This document shows, piece by piece, positions 26,504 through 36,820 of a stretch of DNA of 64,000 nt. The stretch's first letter is position 1; each line of letters starts with the position of its first letter. Made by a program: the position numbers and the translations under genes. Source of the DNA: Bdellovibrio sp. ArHS (GTDB taxonomy: Bacteria; Bdellovibrionota; Bdellovibrionia; Bdellovibrionales; Bdellovibrionaceae); contig NZ_JTEV01000007.1 of the NCBI RefSeq assembly GCF_000786105.1, forward strand, positions 1-64,000. The letters run 5' to 3'. The notes beneath the pieces were generated by a model that made no database searches, had not been told where the DNA came from, and was given only the letters and a program-made list of their open reading frames with translations.

Positions 26504-28827
26504 TGAGCCGCGAACTTGAGCGGAAGCTCGCCGAAGCCACAGAACTCGCCAAACGCCACCATCACGAATTTGTGACCTTAGAGCATATTCTTTTAGTGCT
26601 CACTGAATCTCCTTTAATGGTGGAAATCCTCGAGGCTTGCGCGGTCAACGTGCAAAAACTTCGTCAGGATCTGCGCGATCATTTAAAGGCTGGAATTCCT
26701 CAAATCACTGACGACCAGTTATCGTCTTATGGAGGCTTTGACTCCTGGACTCCCGAATTCACGTTGGCCTGTCATCGCTTGATCCAGCGCGCTGCCATTC
26801 AAATGAAAAGCGCTGGCCGCAATCAGATCAGCGAAGGCAGCTTGTTAGTGTCTTTATTCTATGAGCAGGACTCGCACGCGACCTTTGCACTGGCCCGACA
26901 AGGCCTTACTCAGTTTGATATCATCAATTACATTTCCCATGGGATCACAAAAGATGGGAAGGATCACGACATCCCCCCTTCAGCAGCTCCCCGTGCCGGT
27001 GAATATCAGGGAGAATCTTATGAGGAGGGTCGCAACTCGCCTCTTGAAAGTTTCTGCGTGAACCTCAATGACAAAGCCAAACTGGGTAAGCTCGACCCGC
27101 TGATCGGTCGCGAGGACGTCATCGAAAGAACGATCCAAGTTCTGTGCCGACGCACGAAAAACAATCCTCTTTTGATCGGCGAACCCGGCGTGGGTAAAAC
27201 CGCAATTGCCGAAGGACTTGCACAAAAAATCGTCCAAGGAAATGTTCCCGAGAAACTTAAAAATGCCGTGATCTATTCTTTAGATCTGGGTGGTTTATTG
27301 GCAGGAACCAAATTCCGAGGAGACTTCGAAGGTCGCTTGAAAGCGGTTGTTAAAGACATCGGAAAACGTCCCGGCGCTATTCTTTTCATCGATGAAATTC
27401 ACACGATCGTGGGCGCGGGTGCGACCAGCGGCGGTTCGATGGATGCCTCAAATTTATTGAAACCTGCTTTGGCAAGCGGTGACATCAGTTGCATCGGTTC
27501 CACCACGCATGTGGAATACCGACAGTATTTTGAAAAAGATCGTGCTTTGAACAGACGCTTTCAAAAAATCGATATCGCCGAACCTTCGAATGAAGACACC
27601 ATCAAGATTCTTCGCGGGCTTCGCAAATCCTATGAAGAGTTTCATGCAGTTCAATACACGGAAGAAGCTTTGCGTGCCGCCGTGGAGCTGTCGCAAAAAC
27701 ACATTCATGGAAAACTTTTGCCCGACAAGGCCATCGACGTCTTAGACGAGGCTGGTGCGCACTTCCGTTTGAAGTTTGAACATGCCGAAGAAGTGAAGAT
27801 CGATGCCCCGCAAATCGAAGAAGTGATCGCAAAGATGACGGGGCTGCCGATTGCCAGCATCTCTTCAAGCGAAAAAACTCAGCTTCGTGATCTGGATAAA
27901 AAACTGAAAGCTCTTATTTTTGGTCAAGACGAAGCGATCGATCGTCTGGTCGCGAGTATCAAGTTCTCGCGCAGCGGGTTGGGTCGTCCCAACAAACCGA
28001 TTGGCAGCTTTCTTTTCACCGGCCCTACGGGTGTCGGTAAAACCGAAGTGTGTCGTCAGCTGGCGCAGATTTTAGGTGTTCACTTTGAACGCTTCGATAT
28101 GTCCGAGTACATGGAAAAACATGCCGTGGCCCGTTTGGTCGGTGCACCTCCGGGATACGTGGGCTACGAGGAAGGCGGTCTTTTGACCGAATCCGTGACG
28201 AAGAATCCTTACGGTGTTTTTTTGCTGGACGAAATTGAAAAAGCGCATCCCGATGTCACCAACATCCTTCTGCAAGTCATGGATGCGGGCCGCCTGACTG
28301 ACAGCAACGGCCGCGTGGCTGACTTTAAAAACGTCATCCTGGTGATGACTTCCAATGCGGGAGCTTTGGAAACTTCTCGGGGCACGATCGGCATGGTCGA
28401 AGACAGTCGCAGCTCTTTGTCGATGGATGCGATCAAAAAAGCGTTTTCGCCGGAATTCATCAATCGTCTGGACGCGGTTGTGTCCTTCCGCGATCTCAGC
28501 GAGGACATGATTACGAAGATCACCCAGAAATTTGTCGATGAATTGAAAATGGCTCTTCTTGAGAAAAAAGTAGAACTGAATGTTTCTCAAGAAGTAATTA
28601 AGTGGCTAATGAAAAAAGGCTACGACAAAGTTTATGGTGCCCGTCCTTTAGCGCGTGCGGTAGACGAGCATCTGAAAAAAGCCTTGGTCGACGAACTACT
28701 TTTTGGACGCCTGGTCGATGGCGGACGAGTGAATGTGGAGCTGGAAAAAGATATTTTGAAGTTCCATTTTAGCACCACCCCTAACGGCACTGGTCAAAAG
28801 AATCAAAAACAACCCGTCACGACGTGA
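26500..28827 (+). CDS. clpA: ATP-dependent Clp protease ATPase subunit ClpA
   Basis: The 775-residue product has a Clp N-terminal repeat domain, then Walker [10 protein letters not shown] at about 228-236 and the second Walker [10 protein letters not shown] at about 508-516, with two AAA modules and no middle M-domain. The loop GTIGMVED near 628-636 corresponds to the IGL/IGF ClpP-binding loop, so it is ClpA rather than ClpB. It unfolds and threads substrates into ClpP, which is not in this window. Confidence 0.96.
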   Translation: MMSRELERKLAEATELAKRHHHEFVTLEHILLVLTESPLMVEILEACAVNVQKLRQDLRDHLKAGIPQITDDQLSSYGGFDSWTPEFTLACHRLIQRAAIQMKSAGRNQISEGSLLVSLFYEQDSHATFALARQGLTQFDIINYISHGITKDGKDHDIPPSAAPRAGEYQGESYEEGRNSPLESFCVNLNDKAKLGKLDPLIGREDVIERTIQVLCRRTKNNPLLIGEPGVGKTAIAEGLAQKIVQGNVPEKLKNAVIYSLDLGGLLAGTKFRGDFEGRLKAVVKDIGKRPGAILFIDEIHTIVGAGATSGGSMDASNLLKPALASGDISCIGSTTHVEYRQYFEKDRALNRRFQKIDIAEPSNEDTIKILRGLRKSYEEFHAVQYTEEALRAAVELSQKHIHGKLLPDKAIDVLDEAGAHFRLKFEHAEEVKIDAPQIEEVIAKMTGLPIASISSSEKTQLRDLDKKLKALIFGQDEAIDRLVASIKFSRSGLGRPNKPIGSFLFTGPTGVGKTEVCRQLAQILGVHFERFDMSEYMEKHAVARLVGAPPGYVGYEEGGLLTESVTKNPYGVFLLDEIEKAHPDVTNILLQVMDAGRLTDSNGRVADFKNVILVMTSNAGALETSRGTIGMVEDSRSSLSMDAIKKAFSPEFINRLDAVVSFRDLSEDMITKITQKFVDELKMALLEKKVELNVSQEVIKWLMKKGYDKVYGARPLARAVDEHLKKALVDELLFGRLVDGGRVNVELEKDILKFHFSTTPNGTGQKNQKQPVTT

Positions 28828-28837
28828 TGTGATGGCA

Positions 28838-28867
28838 TTGACATTCCTTTTAGAGTTATCATTATTA
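28838..28867 (+). promoter_or_regulatory. Possible sigma-70 promoter for htpX
   Basis: TTGACA (28838-28843) is followed at 17-18 bases by ATTATT/TTATTA (28861-28867). It is about 30 bases upstream of the htpX ATG and right after clpA, suggesting that htpX can be transcribed on its own. Confidence 0.5.
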
Positions 28868-28895
28868 ATGGTGACTCTAGAAGGAGTGTACTTAA

Positions 28896-29792
28896 ATGGC
28901 ATTTTTAAAACGTATCGGTTTATTCGTTCTTACAAACGTCCTTGTCATGGTGACGATCGGAATCGTTTGGTCTCTTGTGAGCCGATTCCTTGGTCTTGCA
29001 GGTCTTAACTCTTACATCCCATTCTTGATGGCCTTCTGCTTGGTCTGGGGTATGGGCGGCGCCTTCATCTCTTTGCTGATGTCAAAGTGGATGGCGAAGA
29101 TGTTCCATGGTGTGAAAATCATCGAGCCTAACAACCAAAATCCAGAACTTCGTGCTTTAGTTAATAAAGTGCACGACTTTGCTCGTCGTGCTCAACTTCC
29201 AAAAATGCCTGAAGTCGGCATCTATGAATCTGTCGACATCAACGCGTTTGCGACAGGACCCTCCAAATCCAATTCTTTGGTGGCGGTTTCCACGGGTCTT
29301 TTGCAACGTATGAATGAAAAAGAGATCGACGGCGTGCTTGCGCACGAAGTGGCCCACATTGCCAACGGAGACATGGTCACAATGACTTTGATCCAAGGTA
29401 TCGTGAACGCCTTTGCGATGTTCTTCTCTCGTATTTTGGCGAACCTGGTCGCTTCCAATGTCGAAGAACGCTATCGCGAGATCGTTCGCTTTGCGGTGAC
29501 AATCCTAGGCGACATCGCGTTCACATTGTTGGGCTCAATCGTCGTGAATTACTTCTCTCGCCGTCGTGAGTTCCGTGCCGATGCTGGCGGTGCAAAGTAC
29601 TCATCTCGCGAAAACATGATTGCGGCCTTACAAAAGTTGCGTTCTGTTTATGACCTTCCCATCCCTCCCGAAGAAGGTCAGACCGCGACTTTGATGATTT
29701 CAAACCGCGACAAAGGTGGACTTGCTAAATTGTTCATGACGCATCCTCCTCTTGAAGTTCGTATTCAAGCTCTTCAATCCGGCCGCATCTAA
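28896..29792 (+). CDS. htpX: Membrane metalloprotease HtpX (M48)
   Basis: The 298-residue product has two N-terminal membrane spans, the zinc motif HEVAH at 150-154, and two later spans around FTLLGSIVVNYF followed by REFRADAGGA, the third zinc ligand. HtpX degrades misfolded membrane proteins. AGAAGGAG precedes the ATG. Proximity to clpSA strengthens the quality-control theme. Confidence 0.96.
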   Translation: MAFLKRIGLFVLTNVLVMVTIGIVWSLVSRFLGLAGLNSYIPFLMAFCLVWGMGGAFISLLMSKWMAKMFHGVKIIEPNNQNPELRALVNKVHDFARRAQLPKMPEVGIYESVDINAFATGPSKSNSLVAVSTGLLQRMNEKEIDGVLAHEVAHIANGDMVTMTLIQGIVNAFAMFFSRILANLVASNVEERYREIVRFAVTILGDIAFTLLGSIVVNYFSRRREFRADAGGAKYSSRENMIAALQKLRSVYDLPIPPEEGQTATLMISNRDKGGLAKLFMTHPPLEVRIQALQSGRI

Positions 29793-29883
29793 GGCTCTCT
29801 CGACCCGACGGCATCTTGTCAAATGACCGGATGTCCTCGTCAGGGTTGTTAAATTCCACAATTCGGCATAACCTAAACGGGTT

Positions 29884-32094
29884 ATGCCGAAAATAATTCT
29901 CGCCTTCTCATTCTTTTCCGTCATCCTAGGTTGCGCTACAACTTCACGTTTGGACACGCGTATTGATAAACGCCTCACGCCACCGATTCCTAACTTCATC
30001 AGCAAATGGAAAAAAGCTTCTGTTTCTGATTTGGAAAAACTGGAAGTCGGCGCCAAGGAAGATAATATCCGTTGGTGGAAAACCTATACTTTGGCGATGG
30101 CGAAGAAGACAGCGGCACCTCAAGAAGCTTGCGAAGGCTTCAAGGCCCTTTCTATTGAACAAGACTTCCCTTTGCACGATCTGGCACTTCTGCGCGCTTA
30201 CGAAGTTTGCGTTAAGGACACAGCGCTGGCGACACTGCCTAACAGCATCGTTCCGTGGTATCGGGACCTCTTTGTCGATATCAAGTTGAAAGAAGCTCTG
30301 GAAACTTCGGATCTTCGCGACGATATGTCGGCCTATGTTGAAAAGGCCCGACTGGACAGCAATAAAAAGAACAAAGAGGACTATTACCTCAAAGCGCTTT
30401 TGGCCGCGCAAAAATCCGATGCCAAACAAGACATCGAACAAATTCAGGCGGCGCTCTACAAAAATTCTCCCCGTCTGAATCCCCTGCCTGCAGAAAAAGA
30501 TCTGAGCAATGTGGCTTCTGACTATCGTTTTCACCGCGATTTCGATCAGGCTTTGAAAACTTACAAGAAAATTCTGTCTTCAGAACAAACCGGTCCCGAC
30601 GAATACTTCCAAACTTTAAAAAACATCCGTCAGACCTACAAAGTCGCGCAACGGCGCACAGACTACATCAATGCCACGGCAGATTTAGTTAATTGGGCCA
30701 AGAAGCAGTTTCAAAAAAACAAGAAAGACCGTCGCGCCATCGCCCGCTATCACGATGCCCAGGTGCTTTTCGCAAAAACTCTTTGGACCGAGGATCAGAC
30801 ATCCCAAGCGGTGAAGGTGTTGAACGAAACCCATCGCTTGCTTCGCGGTATCTATCCCATGGATGAGGTTTACTTTATCCAAGGTCGCATCGATGAGGAA
30901 AAAGGCAACTTCGTCAAAGCGCTCGAGTACTTCGAAGCCAGCTATCAACAACCCGTCAGCCTTCCCGGCTTGCGTGATAAAATCGCGTGGTTAAAATCCT
31001 GGAACTACTACAAGCTGGAAAAATGGACTGAGGCTAAAAACAGTTTTGAACAAATGCGTGACCTGGTTAAAGATCCCGCCGACAAGTCCCGGGCCCGCTT
31101 CTGGTTGGCGCGCTCTTTGGAAAAAATCGGTCAGAACTCTGATGCCGAAAAAGAACTGCAAGGCCTGATCAAAGACGATCCTTTGGGTTATTACGGTGTT
31201 CTGGCCGTGCGTGAATTAAAACAAAATTTTGCGCCGTTAAAAGTGGACAACAAGGAACTTGAAGGCCTGAGCCTTCTAGGGGTTTCAGAACTTGATCCGC
31301 AAATGCGCCTGACGACTGAGTGGCTTATTTCTGTGGGTGAAAAACCTTTCGCCGAAAAAGTCTTAAACATCGCCGTTGAGGATTTGAAAAAGAAAAAGGT
31401 CAGTGCGGAAGAAACCTGGTTGGCTATTTCTTCCGGTTATGCGCGAACGGGCCTGTATTTACCGCTGTTTTCAGCGATTGGAGCGTTGGATCCGGCCGTG
31501 AAGGATCGTCTTCTTAACGACCATCCGGACCTGTTGTTCCCCCAACCGTTTGCAGAAATCATTGCGCAGGCGGCGAATAAAAGTGGCACTCCACAAGAAT
31601 TTATCTATGCCATTATCCGCCAAGAATCTGCTTTCAATCCGGAGGCCCGCAGTTCCGTGGATGCCTTTGGTTTGATGCAGCTTTTACCCAGCGTCGCCAA
31701 ACAATTGGCGAAAAGAAATTCACTGGAATATGCAGAGGCGAACGACTTGTTTAAACCGGAAATCAACATTCCGCTAGGCGCTTTTGAGTTGCAGTCACTG
31801 ATGAAAAAATATGATGACCAATTTATTCTGGCCGTATCAGGCTACAACGCCAATGACAGTGCCATTCGGGGTTGGCTGAAAACGCGTTTCCGCGAGGACT
31901 CGGTCGAATTTATCGAAGAGGTTCCTTACGAAGAAACCCGCGCTTACATCAAGTTGGTGATGAGGAATTACATCTTCTATCAAAGACTTCTGAATACGAC
32001 TTCAGGCACTCCCTTCCCCGAGGCTCTTCTTTCTTTAAAGACCAATAAAAAGAAAGACATTGTAAAAGAAGAAAGCATCAGTCAGCAGCTTTAA
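29884..32094 (+). CDS. slt: Soluble/lipoprotein lytic transglycosylase (Slt70-like)
   Basis: The 736-residue product begins with a lipoprotein signal (lipobox VILGC, Cys17). A long helical superhelix with TPR-like repeats covers about 40-540. The C-terminal SLT domain has IRQESAFNPEARS with the catalytic Glu581, GLMQLLP and AVSGYNAND. It cuts peptidoglycan between MurNAc and GlcNAc, forming 1,6-anhydro ends. A role in prey-wall or septal remodelling would suit this type of bacterium but is inference. Confidence 0.93.
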   Translation: MPKIILAFSFFSVILGCATTSRLDTRIDKRLTPPIPNFISKWKKASVSDLEKLEVGAKEDNIRWWKTYTLAMAKKTAAPQEACEGFKALSIEQDFPLHDLALLRAYEVCVKDTALATLPNSIVPWYRDLFVDIKLKEALETSDLRDDMSAYVEKARLDSNKKNKEDYYLKALLAAQKSDAKQDIEQIQAALYKNSPRLNPLPAEKDLSNVASDYRFHRDFDQALKTYKKILSSEQTGPDEYFQTLKNIRQTYKVAQRRTDYINATADLVNWAKKQFQKNKKDRRAIARYHDAQVLFAKTLWTEDQTSQAVKVLNETHRLLRGIYPMDEVYFIQGRIDEEKGNFVKALEYFEASYQQPVSLPGLRDKIAWLKSWNYYKLEKWTEAKNSFEQMRDLVKDPADKSRARFWLARSLEKIGQNSDAEKELQGLIKDDPLGYYGVLAVRELKQNFAPLKVDNKELEGLSLLGVSELDPQMRLTTEWLISVGEKPFAEKVLNIAVEDLKKKKVSAEETWLAISSGYARTGLYLPLFSAIGALDPAVKDRLLNDHPDLLFPQPFAEIIAQAANKSGTPQEFIYAIIRQESAFNPEARSSVDAFGLMQLLPSVAKQLAKRNSLEYAEANDLFKPEINIPLGAFELQSLMKKYDDQFILAVSGYNANDSAIRGWLKTRFREDSVEFIEEVPYEETRAYIKLVMRNYIFYQRLLNTTSGTPFPEALLSLKTNKKKDIVKEESISQQL

Positions 32095-32097
32095 CAA

Positions 32098-32250
32098 TAA
32101 AAAATCCCGAGTGTTAAACTCGGGACAGCCCGGCGGTGGCTGAGACAGGAGGCCGTGCTGAACGGAGCACCGATAAAGTATTTCCTCCGCACTAAATCCC
32201 CCGCGCTACAACCAGACTCCTGGATCAGTTTCTATTTTTATTTGATCTAA
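32098..32250 (-). ncRNA. Candidate minus-strand structured RNA or long 3' UTR with terminator
   Basis: The minus strand has an exact hairpin TCCCGAG-N7-CTCGGGA (32125-32105) followed by a T-run (ATTTTTTATT), a good intrinsic terminator. Upstream on that strand GGAGG pairs with CCTCC (32188-32184 and 32152-32148) around an inner GTGCT/AGCAC hairpin (32170-32155). The gap sits between the Slt gene and a convergent lipoprotein gene. The RNA could be the lipoprotein gene's 3' end or a separate small RNA; I found no match to known riboswitches by eye. Confidence 0.4.
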
Positions 32251-32252
32251 AA

Positions 32253-32759
32253 CTAACGATTGCAAAAGGAATCATCGACAAAACTTGTCGGCGTTGTGGC
32301 TTCATACTCTGGATAAGTGACGTCATTCACATTGGTCATATCCACCTCGTCAGAGTCCGCCGTATAAACGACTTTCAAAGTATCCGACGTCAACTCTTTC
32401 AACTCATAACGTTTCTCTAGCGGTGTCCCTAAAGCTCCGCCGTTGACATGGGTTACAGTCAGAACAAGTTCATTGCCAACCTCACTTGTCGGCGCGGTCA
32501 CCGGCACCGTCCAAGACCCCGTCAACAGGCACTTCTTGCCACTGCTCGGTGCGGACCACTCGGCTTCAGATTGCGTGAAAGTCCCGTCGGCCTTTAGCTC
32601 CATCTGAACATAGTTGAAGTGGCCTGCCGATTCGCTACTTTCCGTCTGCAAATGATAAGTGCTGTCTTCACTGAGACTGCCCAAATCCAATTCACCCGAG
32701 CCCACTTTTTGACTGCACCCTGCGAAAACCAACAAAGAAATGAGAATAGACTTTTTCAT
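32253..32759 (-). CDS. Lipoprotein of unknown function
   Basis: The 168-residue product has the lipoprotein signal MKKSILISLLVFAGCSQ with Cys15. The mature part is beta-rich, with polar repeats and a conserved-looking C-terminal Cys. The ATG at 32759 has GAGGTG just upstream; the longer frame from 32825 would place the signal peptide internally. No domain is recognised. Confidence 0.75.
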   Translation of the reverse strand: MKKSILISLLVFAGCSQKVGSGELDLGSLSEDSTYHLQTESSESAGHFNYVQMELKADGTFTQSEAEWSAPSSGKKCLLTGSWTVPVTAPTSEVGNELVLTVTHVNGGALGTPLEKRYELKELTSDTLKVVYTADSDEVDMTNVNDVTYPEYEATTPTSFVDDSFCNR

Positions 32760-32953
32760 ATTCACCTCTTCGGCATCACGCTTTCTGTCTTTAATCTGAG
32801 AGGACTTCTCAGCAACTCGGGTCACTCTTGCCGCTAAGTCCTTGTCGTCACTTCATTATCGGCATTCCCGTCTTAAATTGATACAGGACCAAGGTTCCCT
32901 TATGCCCCGCTAGGAAAACTCCGATAAGTTTTAGTCTAGAAAGGGGAACATTC

Positions 32954-34333
32954 ATGTTTTCTCGCAAAGTGTGGATTGCAGCATGTTGTGTCGGTTTATT
33001 GTTCTTTGGTGGATTGGGTTTCTACCTTTATTCACTTGAAGAAAACGCCCCTTCCCGCACCCAAAGTTCCAGCAAAAAAGACGGCGATCGTCTTTTCGAA
33101 AACTCATTCATTACATCCAAAACGGACAAGGTCGAAGACGAGCCCAGCGCCCTCTTCAATGATCCCGCGATCAGCCAAGCCTGGGGTTTGAAAAAATCCG
33201 ATGCCGCCCGCGCCTGGTCTGTGACCAAAGGCAGTCGTGATATTGTCGTCGCCGTGATTGATACGGGCATTGATGTGAAGCATGAAGATCTGAAGGGCAA
33301 TCTTTGGAAGAATCCGGGTGAAACTGGCGTGGATTCCAAAGGCCGCGACAAAGCCACCAATGGCATCGATGACGACGGCAACGGCTTCGTTGATGACGTT
33401 TACGGATGGAATTTCGTCTCTAACAATAACAAGCTTGATGACAATCACGGTCACGGTACGCACATCGCAGGTATCATCGGGGCCGAAGCTGGAAATAATA
33501 AAGGCATCACCGGGATCTCCCCGGAAGTCAGTTTGATGATTCTGAAGTATTACGATCCGAAAGTCCCAGGCACAGACAACTTAAAAAACACAGTGGCTTC
33601 TATTCGCTATGCCGTCAAAATGGGCGCCCATATCATCAACTATTCAGGTGGGGGCACCGAGTTTTCTCAAGAGGAATACGATGCCGTTGCTGAAGCGGAA
33701 AAAAAGGGAATTCTTTTTGTCGCGGCGGCGGGGAATGAACGCTCCAACTCAGACCAGTTTCACTACTACCCCGCGGACTACAAATTGAAAAACATTATTT
33801 CCGTCACCGCGATTGACCCATCAACCCAGGTCTTGGCGTCTTCAAACTATGGTGTTGAAACTGTCGATATCGCAGCTCCAGGACAGAACATTCTTTCTTG
33901 TCTTCCCGGAAACGCTTACGGCTATATGACGGGAACTTCCCAGGCCACCGCCTTTGTCACGGGAGCTGCTGCTTTGACCATGGCCCACAAACAATCTTTC
34001 AAAGCGGAAGATGTGAAAAAGTATATTCTGGCCACGGGCGATGCCCAATCACAACTGGCTTCAAAAACCAGAACATCCCGTCAGTTGAATTTATATAAAG
34101 CACTGACGATCTTAGATCAGGGAGTTTCGGCCACGGGCGTTGTCGCAGTGAACACACAAAACATGAAGCTTTTCACAGCCGACCCGAATGAAAAAAGAAA
34201 CCGCGATATTGAAGAAGGCATTGATCCCACAGCGAAAGAGATGAGCCAGTTCGGCAGATCTCTGATCGATGCCATCGGCCCGAAAGCCCGTCCATCAAAA
34301 CTGGGTACCAAACAAGGGACGGAAGGGTTTTAA
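32954..34333 (+). CDS. Subtilisin-like serine protease (S8)
   Basis: The 459-residue product has an N-terminal membrane span or signal at about 7-27, a short propeptide-like stretch, and the S8 triad Asp103 (VAVIDTGID), His167 (HGHGTHIAG) and Ser329 (GTSQATAFVTGAAAL). Asp/Asn-rich loops around 125-150 could bind calcium. Expected location is periplasmic or secreted. Such proteases are numerous in Bdellovibrio-type genomes. Confidence 0.93.
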   Translation: MFSRKVWIAACCVGLLFFGGLGFYLYSLEENAPSRTQSSSKKDGDRLFENSFITSKTDKVEDEPSALFNDPAISQAWGLKKSDAARAWSVTKGSRDIVVAVIDTGIDVKHEDLKGNLWKNPGETGVDSKGRDKATNGIDDDGNGFVDDVYGWNFVSNNNKLDDNHGHGTHIAGIIGAEAGNNKGITGISPEVSLMILKYYDPKVPGTDNLKNTVASIRYAVKMGAHIINYSGGGTEFSQEEYDAVAEAEKKGILFVAAAGNERSNSDQFHYYPADYKLKNIISVTAIDPSTQVLASSNYGVETVDIAAPGQNILSCLPGNAYGYMTGTSQATAFVTGAAALTMAHKQSFKAEDVKKYILATGDAQSQLASKTRTSRQLNLYKALTILDQGVSATGVVAVNTQNMKLFTADPNEKRNRDIEEGIDPTAKEMSQFGRSLIDAIGPKARPSKLGTKQGTEGF

Positions 34334-34350
34334 CCCTTCCCGACTCGATA

Positions 34351-35175
34351 TCAATCAACGAAATCGGAAAGAGAGATCTTTCCACGAATCATGATCATCA
34401 ATCCCGCCGACATAAAAGCCAAGGCTACGCCGACACCGATAAGATTGCGATGGCCAAGATTGATCATTCCCAACAAAATCAAAAAGGCACTCAGACCGAA
34501 AGGCCCCCAGTACATGTACTTTTGCCATTTCGGACGCGCTGGGTTCTGAGCTTTTGCCGAAGAGACCGGCTTTTGCGCAAGACCAACCATCATCAAACTG
34601 TTGATTCGCGCAATCATCGCATCACATTGGGGATCCCCGCCCTGAGCCGCCTTCAGCTCTTCATACTTCAACGTAGCAAAGCGAAGCGCATCCAGCTCAT
34701 GACAGGCGCGAATAAATTCATCATGCAATTCGGCGTTTTCAAAATTTTCAACCAGGTTCTTCCACTTGCGCACCAAGCTGGGCTGAGCTTTCAGACTTGG
34801 GTCTTTAGGCAGGCCCTCTAAGCGTTCAAAAAGAACATGACATGAATAACACTCTTTTGCGCGACGCCCGTTTAAGGCCCCGCACTTCGGGCAGGACTTC
34901 ATTTCCTGCGAGCCGGGCTCGACAGAAAAAGACTCCTGATGCTGAGCGGCACTAGCGGCCACTCTTTCCTCTGCCAGCGATGCCTCGGGAGCCGACGTCG
35001 TCACTGCAAAACACAGGACATTGTTAACGTCCGATGGCGGATATTCGAAACTGAATCGCGTCTCGCAAGAAATGCACTGAAAAAGTGGCGTTTCCGAATG
35101 AATATCGTCACTCGAAACTTCGTAAAGTTTCGCGCAAGAGGGACATCGGATTTTCAATTTCGTTGATAAATTCAC
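34351..35175 (-). CDS. Zinc-ribbon membrane protein
   Basis: The product has about 274 residues, with two zinc ribbons: CPSC...CISC (MJ0042-type) near 12-40 and CPKCGAL...CYSC near 95-115. A C-terminal membrane hairpin follows (GPFGLSAFLILLGMINLG and IGVGVALAFMSAGLMIMI). A GTG at 35175 gives a start close to the first ribbon, as usual for the type; the ATG at 35211 would overlap the divergent lnt start. Function is unknown; it may be a sensory or scaffolding protein. Confidence 0.65.
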   Translation of the reverse strand: MNLSTKLKIRCPSCAKLYEVSSDDIHSETPLFQCISCETRFSFEYPPSDVNNVLCFAVTTSAPEASLAEERVAASAAQHQESFSVEPGSQEMKSCPKCGALNGRRAKECYSCHVLFERLEGLPKDPSLKAQPSLVRKWKNLVENFENAELHDEFIRACHELDALRFATLKYEELKAAQGGDPQCDAMIARINSLMMVGLAQKPVSSAKAQNPARPKWQKYMYWGPFGLSAFLILLGMINLGHRNLIGVGVALAFMSAGLMIMIRGKISLSDFVD

Positions 35176-35209
35176 AGTGGACTCACTCACTCTTTGTGTT
35201 ACTAATACC

Positions 35210-36820
35210 ATGATGAAGAGAACGATTCAATTTTTCAAGCAGAAAGCCTATGAATTTCGTTGGGCGATTCTGTCGGGCATTCTTGTCGGCACAAGCTACA
35301 TTCCCTTTCCCCCGTGGGCTTTGATCTTTTGTTACACTCCGCTTTGGCTTTATGCGACCGAAGATAGCAAGTCGGTGAAGAACTCCTTCTGGGCAGCGTG
35401 GGTGACTCAATTCCTATTGAGCCTCATCGGGTTTCACTGGATCGCCTACACCGCCCATGAATTCGGGCAAATTCCTTGGTCACTTTCTGTCGTGGCCCTG
35501 CTACTTTTTTGTGCGTTCATGCATCTCTACATTCCAGTCGCGGTTGCCGCAGGGACTTGGCTTCGCCTGAAGTTCAAACTGAACGCCGGTCCCAGCCTTT
35601 TTATCATCGCTATTTTGCAGTCCTTGCTAGAGCGAGTCTGGCCGGTCATTTTTGACTGGAATCTGGGTTATACGTTTTTCTGGGCGAAAATTCCCACTTA
35701 TCAACTGGCTGACATCGTGGGTTTTTTGGGACTTTCCTCGATCGTTCTGCTTTTCAATGCCTGGGTGGGATACATCTGGCTTAAGCAGAATTTTGTCAAA
35801 AAGGCGCTGACCCAATTAAGTTTTCTTACTTTATCCTTTGCGGCATTGGTAGGTATCGGTCACTTCCATGGAAAAGAATGGAATCGCTTTGACCGAGAAA
35901 TCAAAGCCACCATCGTGCAGGCCAACATCGGCAATCTGGAAAAAGTCTATGCCGAGCAAGGCAAGGGCTATCAGGAAGCCATCACGAATAAGTTTGTCAG
36001 TCTGACAGCGGAAGCTCATCAACGCTTTCCCGGCACCGACATCTTTGTTTGGCCCGAGACGGCATTCCCTGACTACCTGGATCAACATCTTCTGGGACGA
36101 AAGCACACGGAAATTCTGAAACAAGGCCTTATGCAGTTCGGAAAACCCCTGATCACAGGGGCCTACTCCAAAGACGAAAAAACCGACGAGAAAGTAGATA
36201 CGTCCACTTTCAACGGTCTTTTTATTGTCGATGCCCAAACCAATAATTTGGATAAACCCTATCGCAAAACAGAGCTGCTGGCCTTTGGCGAGTACCTTCC
36301 GTTCAGCGAGCGCTTCCCGTTTCTATTAAAACTTTTACCTTTCGTTTCCAACTTCGGCCGCGGGAACGGCCCGGAAATCATGACTTGGAACTATCGCCAC
36401 GAGGCCATTCGCTGGGGAGGTCAAATTTGTTATGAAGGACTTTACCCCGAATTTTCCCGCGGTCTTGCCAAAAAAGGCGCTGACATTCTGGTGAATGTCA
36501 CGAATGACTCTTGGTTCGGCGATCACGCTGAACCTTATCAACATCTTTACATGACCCTGGCGCGGGGAATTGAAGTCAGACGTCCTTTGGTGCGTTCGAC
36601 CAATACGGGAATCAGCACGGCGGTTCTTGCCAATGGTGATGTTCTACAAAAATCGCCTCTTCATCAAGAATGGAGTGGGCAGTTCGTGATAAAGTATTTA
36701 CATAATTCGCCGCTGACTTTCTACACACAATGGGGCCACTGGGACTGGGTTCTTTTACTGCTTGTTCTGGTGACGCTGATTACTCAAGGAGCTCTTCATG
36801 CAAGATCTCGTCGTTCTTGA
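35210..36820 (+). CDS. lnt: Apolipoprotein N-acyltransferase
   Basis: The product has about 536 residues, with several N-terminal membrane spans and a C-terminal nitrilase-like domain containing WPETAFPDYL (catalytic Glu), GEYLPFSERFPF, the catalytic Cys in CYEGLYPEF and NVTNDSWFGD. It adds the third acyl chain to lipoproteins in the inner membrane. The start at 35210 or 35213 lacks a strong ribosome-binding site. It overlaps mutS2 by 23 bases, so they are cotranscribed. Confidence 0.93.
   Translation: MMKRTIQFFKQKAYEFRWAILSGILVGTSYIPFPPWALIFCYTPLWLYATEDSKSVKNSFWAAWVTQFLLSLIGFHWIAYTAHEFGQIPWSLSVVALLLFCAFMHLYIPVAVAAGTWLRLKFKLNAGPSLFIIAILQSLLERVWPVIFDWNLGYTFFWAKIPTYQLADIVGFLGLSSIVLLFNAWVGYIWLKQNFVKKALTQLSFLTLSFAALVGIGHFHGKEWNRFDREIKATIVQANIGNLEKVYAEQGKGYQEAITNKFVSLTAEAHQRFPGTDIFVWPETAFPDYLDQHLLGRKHTEILKQGLMQFGKPLITGAYSKDEKTDEKVDTSTFNGLFIVDAQTNNLDKPYRKTELLAFGEYLPFSERFPFLLKLLPFVSNFGRGNGPEIMTWNYRHEAIRWGGQICYEGLYPEFSRGLAKKGADILVNVTNDSWFGDHAEPYQHLYMTLARGIEVRRPLVRSTNTGISTAVLANGDVLQKSPLHQEWSGQFVIKYLHNSPLTFYTQWGHWDWVLLLLVLVTLITQGALHARSRRS

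Noticed and set aside
32098..32188. Match to TPP, c-di-GMP, SRP or other known RNA
   Set aside because: Short stretches such as GGCTGAGA are present, but the remaining core elements of these RNAs are missing.
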